From Bacteroidales bacterium (GTDB taxonomy: Bacteria > Bacteroidota > Bacteroidia > Bacteroidales > UBA10428), in contig JAFGTR010000088.1 of assembly GCA_016934055.1 (NCBI GenBank), forward strand, positions 1 to 56,459: a stretch of DNA of 56,459 nucleotides, written 5' to 3'. The notes under the pieces are model-generated. The model did not search any database, was not told the DNA's origin, and was given only the letters and a program-made list of their open reading frames with translations. Numbering within the stretch: the first letter of the stretch is position 1; each line of letters begins with the position of its first letter. The position numbers and the translations under genes are program-made. Shown in pieces: positions 1 through 9,649 of this stretch.

Positions 1-86
1 AACAACCACAACAACCACAACAACCACAACAACCACAACAACCACAACAACCACAACAACCACAACAACCACAACAACCACAACAA
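1..86. repeat. 9-bp tandem array (AACAACCAC)n
   Basis: Nine perfect copies of AACAACCAC fill positions 1-81 and a partial tenth ends at 86. The array starts at the window edge, so its true length is unknown. It lies about 100 bp upstream of the HTCS gene. The complementary unit (GTTGTGGTT) occurs in a degenerate 9-bp periodic stretch at 25289-25342, so this is probably a dispersed repeat type rather than a local regulatory site. Confidence 0.95.
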
Positions 87-130
87 TTACTTCTAACCCT
101 CCTCCTTTTTCCATTTCTTCTTTCTTTTCA

Positions 131-138
131 TATCTTTG
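131..138 (+). promoter_or_regulatory. candidate Bacteroidota -7 element for the HTCS gene
   Basis: TATCTTTG matches the TAnnTTTG -7 consensus of Bacteroidota housekeeping promoters and lies 49 bp before the ATG at 188. I see no TTG at the usual -33 position, only a T-run at 106-110, so this rests on one element. Confidence 0.3.
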
Positions 139-187
139 TTCCCCTAAACAGGCTGAAATGTTTAATCTTCAGTTGTAATTCGCAGAC

Positions 188-3100
188 ATGAGGACAGGCA
201 GGGGAAAAATACCATTTATACTTACACTTGTTATATTTTTTTTTGTTGTCAGTAAATTGCATTGTCAGGACCGCTCTTTTAATTTTGCTCACCTTGATAT
301 TAATAATGGCTTATCTCATAACCAGGTTAATTGTATTTACAAGGATAGCCGGGGTTATATGTGGTTCGGTACCATGTCGGGTTTAAACAGGTTTAATGGT
401 TATACCTTCACCCAATACCGGCATAATCCGGATGACTCTGCTTCAATTAATGACAGTTACATCAATACCATTAAAGAGGATCATCTTGGCAGGCTGTGGA
501 TAAATACGCGGACTGGATTAACAATTTATGATCCTGAAAAAGAAACCTTTTCAGATAATATTGGGTCTTATCTCAGAGACATGCATATTCCTGCTGGTAC
601 TGTATCGGATATATATCTGGACAAGGAAGGTTTTTTGTGGCTGATATTGCCTGGTCAGGGAATACTCAGGTATGATGTCGACGGTCATTCATATAAAAAA
701 TTACACCATGATGCATCTGACAGCGGATCCCTTGTTTCGGATGATGTCTCAGCATTCATACAGGATAATGAAGGTGATTTCTGGATGATTACGCACAACG
801 GCATTCTTCAAAAAATTAACGGAAGAAGTTACACACTGGATTATAAGGATTTCAGAATATACAGGAAAAAGGGAGAACACTGGCTTGATTATCAGTTGTT
901 CATAGATGAGGATAATGATGTGTGGGTATACGCTTCAAATTACAGCAGTGGTGCCTATTTGCTTAGAGCAGATTCAAAAGTATTGCAGCTGATCAACACC
1001 GAATCGGATTGGCTGCAATTAAACAATAACACCATCAAAGGTATTGTTCAGGATAATGAAGGTCTGATATGGATTGGAACTGATCATGGCGGTATTAACC
1101 TGATCAACAAACACAGATCAACGATTGATTATTTGCTTTCAAATCCATATGACAGCAGAAGCCTTAATCAGAACAGTATAACTTCACTTTTCAGAGATGA
1201 TGTGGGTATTATCTGGGCAGGAACCTATAAAAAAGGTATCAACTATTATCATCCTGATATCATACGATTTGGGCTCATTAAACATCAAACTTTTGATCCC
1301 TCTAATTTCAGTTATGACGACGTAAATGCATTTTGTGAGGATGACAGGGGAAACCTGTGGATTGGTACCAATGGTGGCGGACTGATATACTATAACCGAA
1401 AAACCGGGAGTTTTACGCATTACAAGCATGATCCTGATGATCTGGCAAGTCTTGGCAATGATGTTATCATCAGTCTTTTTATTGACAGCCGGAAGAAACT
1501 GTGGATTGGCACTTTTTACGGAGGTCTGGATTTTTTTGACGGACGGATTTTTCATCACTACCGTCACAATGCTTATGATCCGGGCAGTCTTTCTGATGAT
1601 CGTGTGTGGGAGATCTATGAAGATGCTGAAAAGCGGTTTTGGATTGGCACGCTGGGTGGAGGATTAGATCTTCTGGATCGTAACACAGGACGCTTTAAAC
1701 ATTACCAGAGCGATGATGCCAATTCTGTTATTTCTGATTTTATATTTTCCATCACTGAAGACTGGAAAAAGAACCTGTGGATAGGGACTGCCGATGGCAT
1801 AAGCATACTGGACAAGGAAAGCGGTATTTTCAGACACATAACGCGGAGTCTGGGAAATACAGCAAGCCTGAGCAATAATAACGTCGTCGGCATATATTGC
1901 GACAGCAGGGGATGGATATGGACAGGTACCCGGGAAGGTCTAAACCTTTATAATCCAAAACGATCTTCTTTTGTGAAAATTGACCGGTCTGACGGTCTTT
2001 CTGATAATACCATATTGTCAATACTCGAAGATGAAAAGGGCAATCTTTGGATGGCAACATCACAAGGTCTGTCAAATGTTGTGATTGATCCCTTGTCATC
2101 TCCCGACAGCCTGAATTATGAAATACTAAACTATAGTGAACTCGACGGTCTTCAGGGTAAGGAATTCAATGAACGATCAGCTTACAAGACCAGCAAAGGT
2201 GAGTTGTTGTTCGGTGGTGCAAAAGGTTTTAATATATTCAGACCAGGTGATATTAATATAAACCGTCGTAAACCGGAAATCGTTTTTACCGGTCTTGAGA
2301 TTTATAATACACCTGTTAAGGTTAATGAAGAGATCAATGGAAGGATATTATTGAAAAAATCAATAGCAGGAACGAATGAGATTATTCTTAAATATCACGA
2401 GAACATGTTCTCTGTTGAATTTTCTGCGCTTGACTATTTTCAGCCCCTGAAGAACAAATATAAATACAGGCTGGAAGGATTCAATGATAACTGGATGGAA
2501 AGTGAAGCTTCACTCAGGAAAGCAACATACACTAATCTTGATCCTGGCTTGTATACCTTCAGGGTAATTGCGTCAAACAATGATGGATACTGGAATGAGT
2601 CTGGTGCCAGCATGAAAATTACAGTATTGCCGCCATTCTGGAAAACCAGGGCGGCTTTTGTCATATACTTTATCATTGTGTCGATGTTATTGTTTTTATT
2701 GCGTTTCATCATTCTCGAACGTGAAAGGATGAGCTTTCGTGCCCAGCAGGAGAAACAGGAAGCCGACAGAAGACACGAGATTGATATGCTGAAGATAAAA
2801 TTTATAACCAATATAAGCCATGAATTCAGAACGCCGTTGTCCCTTATCATTACACCAATAGAGAAGTTGCTTAAGAGCACGGATGCACCTGATCTGAAAA
2901 ATCAATTGCTTTTTATTTACCGTAATGCAAAACGTTTGCTTAACCTGGTGAATCAATTACTGGATTTCAGGCGCATGGAATATCAACAGTTGAGGTTGTA
3001 TCCTTCCCTGGGGGATATGGTTGCATTTACAAGGGAGATTACCTATTCTTTTTCTGATCTGGCTGAGAAGAAGAACATTTCTTTGCATTTTAAATCAGAC

Positions 3101-4387
3101 CAGCAGTGCATGATGACATTTTTTGACCATGATAAGGTTGAGAAAATAGTCTTTAACCTGTTGTCAAATGCATTCAAATTTACGCCTGAAAAAGGCACAA
3201 TATCGGTATCATTATCTCATCAGCCTCATACTGAAATAATTGGAGGAAACGGAGATCCTTTCTCCACATGGGTGGAACTGAAAGTTGAAGATACCGGTAT
3301 TGGCATTCCAAAAGAAAAACAGACAAAAGTCTTTGAACAGTTTTTTCAGGATGATAATTCACAGGTTCAGATCAATCAGGGCACAGGTATCGGTCTGTCA
3401 CTGGTAAGCGAATTTGTAAAGTTGCACAAGGGCCGGATTAACCTGGAAAGCGAAGTGGGTAAAGGTAGTTGTTTTACGGTTTGGCTGCCTGTTATATCAG
3501 AATCCGAATGGTCGGAGCTGCATCCTGTGAAATTCGAACAGATAGCCACGGTTCCGGATCAGAACAAGGGAAATGCCATAGATCACAAAAATGCAGGCAA
3601 ACCAACGATCCTGATAGTCGAGGATAATGATGACTTTTTATTTTACCTGAAAGACAATCTGAAAGCCAGGTATACAATACTTGAAGCATCAGATGGCATT
3701 ACAGGTTTGAAGATGGCAAAAGATAAATCTCCCGACCTCATCGTGAGTGATGTCATGATGCCGGGAATGGATGGCATTGAACTTTGCCGTTCAGTGAAAA
3801 ACGATAAGCAAACTTCTCATATACCTATAATTTTACTTACGGCCAGGACTTCAGAAACGCAGCGAATGGAAGGTTTTGATACAGGTGCTGATGAATATAT
3901 TACCAAACCCTTTAGTTTTGAGTTGCTCGAATCGCGGATTAAGAATCTCATTCATCAGCGTGAAATGGTCAGAAAATCATTCCAGAAAAAATTTGAGCTG
4001 ACACCCTCCGAAATTGAAGTGACATCACTCGATGAAAAACTGATACAGAAAGCCATGTCTATCGTTGAAAAGAATCTGTCCAATCCTGAATTTTCAGTTG
4101 ACCAGCTGGCAAGGGAGGTAGGCATGAGCCGGGTTCACCTGTACAAGAAACTGACATCTCTTACCGGAAAATCACCGATTGAGTTTATCAGGGTGATAAG
4201 ATTAAGAAGAGCTGCGCGCCTCCTGGAGAGGAGCCAATTGTCGATAGCTGAGATAGCTTACCAGGTCGGATTCAATAATCCTAAATACTTTACACGGTAT
4301 TTCAAAGAGGAATATAAGAGCCTGCCTTCTGAATATTCTCATAAACACAAGATTGTGAAAAAAGACACTTTTTCCTTTCGAGGATAG
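188..4387 (+). CDS. hybrid two-component system sensor/regulator (HTCS)
   Basis: Single-chain inner-membrane regulator that senses a periplasmic ligand, usually an oligosaccharide, and activates a neighbouring glycan-uptake locus. Order of parts in 1,399 residues: signal peptide (about 1-27), two-propeller sensor built of Reg_prop repeats with recurring 'LWIGT' strands (30-740), Y_Y_Y domain (about 750-815), membrane helix (about 822-841), HisKA with phospho-accepting His878 in 'NISHEFRTP', HATPase with 'DTGIGIP' and 'GTGIGLSL', receiver domain (about 1138-1255) with acidic pair around 1145-1149, phospho-acceptor Asp1188 ('SDVMMPGMDG') and Lys1240, then an AraC-type DNA-binding domain to the C-terminus. 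All key residues are present, so it looks functional. It is 310 bp upstream of susC in the same direction, the classic arrangement; regulation of that locus is inferred from position. Confidence 0.95.
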   Translation: MRTGRGKIPFILTLVIFFFVVSKLHCQDRSFNFAHLDINNGLSHNQVNCIYKDSRGYMWFGTMSGLNRFNGYTFTQYRHNPDDSASINDSYINTIKEDHLGRLWINTRTGLTIYDPEKETFSDNIGSYLRDMHIPAGTVSDIYLDKEGFLWLILPGQGILRYDVDGHSYKKLHHDASDSGSLVSDDVSAFIQDNEGDFWMITHNGILQKINGRSYTLDYKDFRIYRKKGEHWLDYQLFIDEDNDVWVYASNYSSGAYLLRADSKVLQLINTESDWLQLNNNTIKGIVQDNEGLIWIGTDHGGINLINKHRSTIDYLLSNPYDSRSLNQNSITSLFRDDVGIIWAGTYKKGINYYHPDIIRFGLIKHQTFDPSNFSYDDVNAFCEDDRGNLWIGTNGGGLIYYNRKTGSFTHYKHDPDDLASLGNDVIISLFIDSRKKLWIGTFYGGLDFFDGRIFHHYRHNAYDPGSLSDDRVWEIYEDAEKRFWIGTLGGGLDLLDRNTGRFKHYQSDDANSVISDFIFSITEDWKKNLWIGTADGISILDKESGIFRHITRSLGNTASLSNNNVVGIYCDSRGWIWTGTREGLNLYNPKRSSFVKIDRSDGLSDNTILSILEDEKGNLWMATSQGLSNVVIDPLSSPDSLNYEILNYSELDGLQGKEFNERSAYKTSKGELLFGGAKGFNIFRPGDININRRKPEIVFTGLEIYNTPVKVNEEINGRILLKKSIAGTNEIILKYHENMFSVEFSALDYFQPLKNKYKYRLEGFNDNWMESEASLRKATYTNLDPGLYTFRVIASNNDGYWNESGASMKITVLPPFWKTRAAFVIYFIIVSMLLFLLRFIILERERMSFRAQQEKQEADRRHEIDMLKIKFITNISHEFRTPLSLIITPIEKLLKSTDAPDLKNQLLFIYRNAKRLLNLVNQLLDFRRMEYQQLRLYPSLGDMVAFTREITYSFSDLAEKKNISLHFKSDQQCMMTFFDHDKVEKIVFNLLSNAFKFTPEKGTISVSLSHQPHTEIIGGNGDPFSTWVELKVEDTGIGIPKEKQTKVFEQFFQDDNSQVQINQGTGIGLSLVSEFVKLHKGRINLESEVGKGSCFTVWLPVISESEWSELHPVKFEQIATVPDQNKGNAIDHKNAGKPTILIVEDNDDFLFYLKDNLKARYTILEASDGITGLKMAKDKSPDLIVSDVMMPGMDGIELCRSVKNDKQTSHIPIILLTARTSETQRMEGFDTGADEYITKPFSFELLESRIKNLIHQREMVRKSFQKKFELTPSEIEVTSLDEKLIQKAMSIVEKNLSNPEFSVDQLAREVGMSRVHLYKKLTSLTGKSPIEFIRVIRLRRAARLLERSQLSIAEIAYQVGFNNPKYFTRYFKEEYKSLPSEYSHKHKIVKKDTFSFRG

Positions 4388-4697
4388 TTTTATACAATCT
4401 TAACAAACAATACCCTGTTCTGAAAGATTCATATCCCCGGTATTTATTCGAGAAGACCTATTTTTGATTGTTCTGTTCAATGATTGTTACAAAAATCTAT
4501 CTTTGTGAATTCTGCTGATCCGAAAAGACGTTACAGGCTCATTCTGATGCTTGAAATAGTATTGGTGACTTTGATTGCTGCTGTGATTGCATTAATTATA
4601 ATTCTTTGATATATATATGTTTTAAGTGACGACAATACAATGTAAATTTGTATACCTGCCAGCCATAAAACCTGTTCAATAATAAATAATTGTATGT
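4388..4697. other. intergenic region between HTCS and susC
   Basis: This 310-bp AT-rich gap holds no open frame of note. Two TAnnTTTG-like motifs are visible, at 4498-4505 and 4643-4650; the second is better placed for susC. The HTCS would be expected to bind its own target site here, but I cannot pick out a convincing direct repeat. Confidence 0.5.
4643..4650 (+). promoter_or_regulatory. candidate -7 element of the susC promoter
   Basis: TAAATTTG fits TAnnTTTG and ends 47 bp before the susC ATG at 4698, giving a short leader. No clear -33 TTG is present 19-22 bp upstream, which would suit a promoter that depends on the upstream HTCS activator. That dependence is inference. Confidence 0.35.
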
Positions 4698-7600
4698 ATG
4701 AATAAAATGTTGGAATTTGTTGGATTACTGAGAGGACATTATTCCGGTATCGGAATCCTGAAAGGCTTGGCCCTGCCCGTATTCATATCATTATTAATGA
4801 CGGGTATGACAGAAACAGCAATTTGTCAGCCAGCAACCAGGCAGATTACCGGTACCGTGATTGCAGCGGACGATAACAGTCCTATTCCGGGAGCTAATAT
4901 TGTGATAAAAGGCCGTCAGACCGGAACGGTGACAGACTTAAACGGCAGGTTTCTTATTAATGCTGCCGATGATGACATCCTTGTGATTTCCTTTATCGGT
5001 TATACACCCAGGGAAATTAAAGTCGGAAACCAGAATGTTCTGAACATCAGACTGGAACAGGAAGTGACCAAACTTGATGAGGTGGTGGTGGTCGGATACG
5101 GGACTATGAGACGCAGTGATCTGACCAGTGCTGTCGTTTCTATTTCGGCTGATGAGATCAAGCAAACCATTGGCTCTTCTTTCGATCAGGCTCTGCAGGG
5201 TCGTGCGGCAGGTGTTTTTGTAACCCAGAACACCGGTGCACCGGGAGGCGGTGTTTCTGTGCGCATCAGGGGTGTTAATACACTGTCGGGCAGCAATGAA
5301 CCTCTTTATGTGATTGATGGTGTACAGATTGAAGGATTTACCGGAGATATCACCTATAACAACAGTATCGGAAATGTTCTGTCAACCATTAATCCTGCAG
5401 ATATTGTTGACATGCAGATACTTAAAGATGCATCAGCAACGGCCATCTATGGTTCCCGTGCTGCCAATGGTGTTATTATTATTACAACCCGTAAAGGCAA
5501 GGCCGGTGAATCAAAGATCAGTTACGAAGGTTCTTATGGTATTCAACAATTGCCATATTACATACCTACAATGAACCTTCGGGAGTTTGCAGAATACCGG
5601 AATTCCAAGCAGGATGTCCTGGGCCATGGCAGTCGTACTGAATGGCAGGATCCATCAATCCTCGGCGAAGGCACTAACTGGCAAAAGGAATTGTTCAGGA
5701 ATGCACCAATGCAGAATCATGTAATCTCTGTATTCGGTGGAAATGATAATACAACCTTTGCTGTTTCCGGCGGATATTTTGATCAGGATGGGATTGCTAC
5801 AGGTTCAAATTTCAAACGTTACAATGTAAAACTGAATGTAGATAATCAAACCCGTGACTGGTTAAGAATAGGAGCTAACGTGCTGGCCAATCAAAGCAGG
5901 CAGGTTATAACGGTTGAGGATCAGAATATTATCAACACTGCACTGGAACAGACGCCAGATGTGCTTGTTAAAAATCCTGACGGCTCCTGGGCCGGGCCTG
6001 ATTCCAATATTTATGGTGAGTATGTGACAAATCCCATAGCCATGGCCTTGATGAAAGAAAATGAAAGAAAGAATTCGCAGGTTATGGCCAATGCCTATTT
6101 AGATGTTACATTTTTGAAAGATTTTGTATTCAGAAATGAAATATCAACAAATTTGTCTTATTCCAACAGCTATAATTTCACTCCCACATATGAATTTGGA
6201 GATTATGTAAAGAATGTTATCAGCACTTCCTCAAGAGGCGCTAATAATAGCTTTTACTGGAGTTTTTACACTTCATTACGATATAGCCATAAATTTTTTG
6301 AGAAGCACAACTTTTCATTGTTGTTGTTACACGAAGCCTCTGAAAGCAGATGGGAAGGTATTTCTGCCAGTCGGGATGGATTTCTTATAAACAGTATTCA
6401 TGAACTTGATGCCGGTGATCTGCTTACTGCAAAGAACGGCGGTTATAAAGGCAGTAATGCACAGGAATCGTATCTCGGACGCCTGAATTATACTTTCGCA
6501 GATAAGTATTTGTTACAGGCTACAATCAGGACAGATGGATCTTCAAAATTCGGGCAGGAAAAAAGATGGGGCGTTTTTCCTTCATTTTCGCTGGCATGGA
6601 AAATAGGGGATGAAGCTTTTCTGAATAATATTGAACAGATCAATGACATGAAATTGAGATTCAGCTGGGGATTGGTCGGTAATTCCAGTATTCCTGATTA
6701 CGCTTACGGATCAGCACTCGGTAACCGGGCCACTGTATGGGGGACAGGGGTTCTCCCGCAACGCATCAGCAATCCTGATGTGCAATGGGAATCCACGCGT
6801 GAAACAAATATTGGGCTTGACCTTTATATGTTTAACAACCGGATTGAATTTATTGCTGAGGTTTATAAGAAGTATACTGACAACCTTTTGTTACCACTTC
6901 CTTTACCTGCCTATGCCGGTGTTGTCGGAGGTGATTATACCGGGGCCATTGAACCGCCGTATGTGAATATCGGGGCTCTCGAAAACAAAGGTTTTGAATT
7001 TACATTGAATACGGTGAATATTGAACGGGGAGGGCTTCAATGGCGGACCGGCTTGGTTTTTACACTTTATCGCAATAAAGTACTGGAGCTTACTACAGAT
7101 AATGCCGTTGTTGATGGTTCAATAGGCGCCAATATTATAACTCGTACACAGGTTGATAAACCTGTAGGTCTTTTTTATGGCTATGTTGTTGAAGGTATGT
7201 TTAATACTGAAGATGATTTTTACCGTAAAGATGCTGCAGGGAATTTTGTTCTCGATAATGAAGGTAATAAAGTACTGGTTGCCTTGCCTGAAGATGCCAG
7301 CTTTATAGGTGTAAGCCGCGTTTGGGTCGGTGATTACAAATTCAGGGATATGAACGGTGATTCGGTCATTAATGAATCAGACCGTACCTTTATTGGTGAC
7401 CCGAATCCAGATTTTACCTTCGGTTTTAATTCAAGGTTAACATATAAGAATTTTGATCTGTCTGTTAATATTACCGGAACATATGGGAATAAAATATATA
7501 ACTGGACAAGGATGAGATTTGAAGATCCGAATACAAACCGGGGCGTTTTCAGGTCTGTTAAAGATTATGCCCGTATTGGTGTTATCGATCCTGAAATGAC

Positions 7601-7994
7601 AGCGATTGATCCGGAAACCGGTGAGACAATTCCGGCAGATCAGATCATCAGTAATGTTTATATCACTAATGAAGGAACCGAAATACCACGTTTAACCAAT
7701 TATTCGGCCAATGCCAACAATCGTATTTCCGACCGTTTTGTTGAGGACGGATCTTATCTGAGGATCAGAAACCTGGTACTGGGATATGCGATTCCGGCAA
7801 AAATTGTTTCAAAAGTTAAAATGGAGAGTGTAAGGGTGTACTTCAATATTCAGAACTTGTACACTTTTTCGAAATATCACGGATATGATCCTGAAGTTGG
7901 TTCCATTCATCAGAATATGCTTCTGACCGGTATTGATAACGGGCGTTATCCTTCACAGCGTATCTACACATTTGGGATCAATGTTAATTTCTGA
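4698..7994 (+). CDS. susC: SusC-like TonB-dependent outer-membrane transporter
   Basis: Outer-membrane beta-barrel that imports glycan fragments using TonB energy. The 1,098-residue chain has a long N-terminal signal region (about 1-44), a carboxypeptidase-regulatory-like domain (about 49-130, 'ITGTVIAADD...GRFLI'), the SusC/RagA signature 'LDEVVVVGYG', a plug domain (about 140-250, with 'RIRGVNTL' and 'PLYVIDGVQ') and a barrel ending in '...FGINVNF' with the terminal Phe expected of outer-membrane proteins. Its stop overlaps the start of the SusD partner (TGATG), so the two are translationally coupled. The family is certain; the substrate cannot be read from the sequence. The gene symbol is used in the generic 'SusC-like' sense. 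Confidence 0.95.
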   Translation: MNKMLEFVGLLRGHYSGIGILKGLALPVFISLLMTGMTETAICQPATRQITGTVIAADDNSPIPGANIVIKGRQTGTVTDLNGRFLINAADDDILVISFIGYTPREIKVGNQNVLNIRLEQEVTKLDEVVVVGYGTMRRSDLTSAVVSISADEIKQTIGSSFDQALQGRAAGVFVTQNTGAPGGGVSVRIRGVNTLSGSNEPLYVIDGVQIEGFTGDITYNNSIGNVLSTINPADIVDMQILKDASATAIYGSRAANGVIIITTRKGKAGESKISYEGSYGIQQLPYYIPTMNLREFAEYRNSKQDVLGHGSRTEWQDPSILGEGTNWQKELFRNAPMQNHVISVFGGNDNTTFAVSGGYFDQDGIATGSNFKRYNVKLNVDNQTRDWLRIGANVLANQSRQVITVEDQNIINTALEQTPDVLVKNPDGSWAGPDSNIYGEYVTNPIAMALMKENERKNSQVMANAYLDVTFLKDFVFRNEISTNLSYSNSYNFTPTYEFGDYVKNVISTSSRGANNSFYWSFYTSLRYSHKFFEKHNFSLLLLHEASESRWEGISASRDGFLINSIHELDAGDLLTAKNGGYKGSNAQESYLGRLNYTFADKYLLQATIRTDGSSKFGQEKRWGVFPSFSLAWKIGDEAFLNNIEQINDMKLRFSWGLVGNSSIPDYAYGSALGNRATVWGTGVLPQRISNPDVQWESTRETNIGLDLYMFNNRIEFIAEVYKKYTDNLLLPLPLPAYAGVVGGDYTGAIEPPYVNIGALENKGFEFTLNTVNIERGGLQWRTGLVFTLYRNKVLELTTDNAVVDGSIGANIITRTQVDKPVGLFYGYVVEGMFNTEDDFYRKDAAGNFVLDNEGNKVLVALPEDASFIGVSRVWVGDYKFRDMNGDSVINESDRTFIGDPNPDFTFGFNSRLTYKNFDLSVNITGTYGNKIYNWTRMRFEDPNTNRGVFRSVKDYARIGVIDPEMTAIDPETGETIPADQIISNVYITNEGTEIPRLTNYSANANNRISDRFVEDGSYLRIRNLVLGYAIPAKIVSKVKMESVRVYFNIQNLYTFSKYHGYDPEVGSIHQNMLLTGIDNGRYPSQRIYTFGINVNF

Positions 7995-9628
7995 TGTCTA
8001 TGTTTAAAAAAGCAGAAGCCATGAAAAATTTCGTAAAATATATATTTGGTATGTTATTATTAGTCCTGTATTCAGCGTGTAGTGAGGATTTTCTTGACAG
8101 ACCTCCGCTTGACAGGGTAACAGTTGATAACTATTCCAAATCATTTGATGAACTAAGAGCCGGAACATCTGCCCTTTATAACATTGTTTGGTTTGATTAC
8201 AACGAGAGGGCAGGATACAGTATTGGTGACATAAGGGGCGGCAATACACTTTCAAAGTATTTTAATGCAGGGTACTATCGTTTTACTGTCAATTCACTGG
8301 ATGCCAATCTATATGAAGCATGGAGCGCCTTATACAAAGTTGTGGCCCAGTCCAATACAGTCATGAGTAATATTTCACTCAAAGCCGAAAATATCACTGA
8401 CAAAGAAAAGAATGCAGCCATAGCTGAATGCCGTTTCATGCGGGCTACAGCTTATTTTCACCTTGTAAGGGCCTGGGGTCCTGTAATGATCATTGAAGAC
8501 AATATTGCACTGGTCGATAATCCCATAATACCGCTCAATCCTGTTGAAGATGTCTATAAATTCATCATCGCTGATCTTACCTGGGCAGCCCGGTATCTGC
8601 CTGAAACTGATGATCCCGGAAGAGTTACACGGTGGTCGGCCGAAGGCATGCTGGCAAAAGTGTATCTGGCTTTTTCGGGTTATGGCAGTACAGATGGCCT
8701 GCGCAACCAGGCCTTACTTGACAGTGCACAGTATTATGCAGCTGACGTTTGCCGGAACAGTGGTATGGAATTGATGGATAACTATGCCGACCTGTTTAAA
8801 TATAAGTCGAATGTCAACCGTGCCGGCTCAAACAACATGGAAAGCCTGTTTTCATTGCTTTGGGTTCCTCTCGGCGTCTGGGGTTCGCAAAATGCCACAT
8901 TATCAGACTTTGCCTTCCACTCCGATGTGGTTGGCGGCATTTCTGCCTGGGGCAGCCACCGTGCATCATATGATATTCTGGCCTTATACCAGGCTGGTGA
9001 CACCATTCGCCTTGATGCCACATTTATGACAGATGGCGTGCATTATCCCGAGATCAACAGTGCCAGCGGCGGTTATACATACAGCGGCACCGAAACCTGT
9101 CCTTTAAAGAAATATGTGCCGGGCGGCCCTGATGACAACGAAGGCGATGTAGCTGTTATGAATTCCCCGCTTAATTCATATATACTTCGTTTGGCTGATG
9201 TCTACCTTGTATACGCCGAAGCATCGTTGGGAAATTCGAGTGAGCTGACATCAGGAGAAGGACTCACCTATTTCAACAAGGTGCGTGCCCGGGCCGGAAT
9301 GCCTGAGCTTACTTCTGTTGATTTTGAAGACCTCATATACGAAAGACGCATTGAGCTTGCAATGGAATACCAGTACTGGTATGACCTGGTAACCTGGTAT
9401 TATTTTAAGCCGCAATTCATTATTGACTATATCAACGGACAGGAAAGAGGAGCCGAATATACTCATTCCAGGAACCCGGACGGAAGTCTTACCGTTACAG
9501 TAACAATTCGTGAAGATCCTCCTACCACTGTTACGGCTGACGATATTTATTTTCCGTATCCTGAGTCAGAAATGGTGCAAAATCCTTCCTTTAACCAGGA
9601 ACCGGTTCCCTATGATTTTGGTGAATAA
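7994..9628 (+). CDS. susD: SusD-like surface glycan-binding lipoprotein
   Basis: Lid of the SusCD transporter, anchored by lipid on the outer surface and binding the glycan before import. The 544-residue frame begins at an ATG sharing one base with the susC stop. The real start may be Met10 (8021), because 'MKNFVKYIFGMLLLVLYSAC' is a complete lipoprotein signal with lipobox Cys29 in this numbering. The mature start 'CSEDFLDRPPLD' is the usual SusD opening, followed by the helical TPR-like fold ('AECRFMRATAYFHLVRAWG') and the late 'LADVYLVYAEA' segment. Length is typical. The gene sits between susC and an IPT-domain lipoprotein, as expected for a three-component surface complex. Confidence 0.94.
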   Translation: MSMFKKAEAMKNFVKYIFGMLLLVLYSACSEDFLDRPPLDRVTVDNYSKSFDELRAGTSALYNIVWFDYNERAGYSIGDIRGGNTLSKYFNAGYYRFTVNSLDANLYEAWSALYKVVAQSNTVMSNISLKAENITDKEKNAAIAECRFMRATAYFHLVRAWGPVMIIEDNIALVDNPIIPLNPVEDVYKFIIADLTWAARYLPETDDPGRVTRWSAEGMLAKVYLAFSGYGSTDGLRNQALLDSAQYYAADVCRNSGMELMDNYADLFKYKSNVNRAGSNNMESLFSLLWVPLGVWGSQNATLSDFAFHSDVVGGISAWGSHRASYDILALYQAGDTIRLDATFMTDGVHYPEINSASGGYTYSGTETCPLKKYVPGGPDDNEGDVAVMNSPLNSYILRLADVYLVYAEASLGNSSELTSGEGLTYFNKVRARAGMPELTSVDFEDLIYERRIELAMEYQYWYDLVTWYYFKPQFIIDYINGQERGAEYTHSRNPDGSLTVTVTIREDPPTTVTADDIYFPYPESEMVQNPSFNQEPVPYDFGE

Positions 9629-9649
9629 CAAATGCAAAAACATTAAATT

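Noticed and set aside
1184..3689. Antisense and alternative-frame ORFs within the HTCS gene
   Set aside because: They lie inside a gene with full domain content and show no family features; they are shadows.
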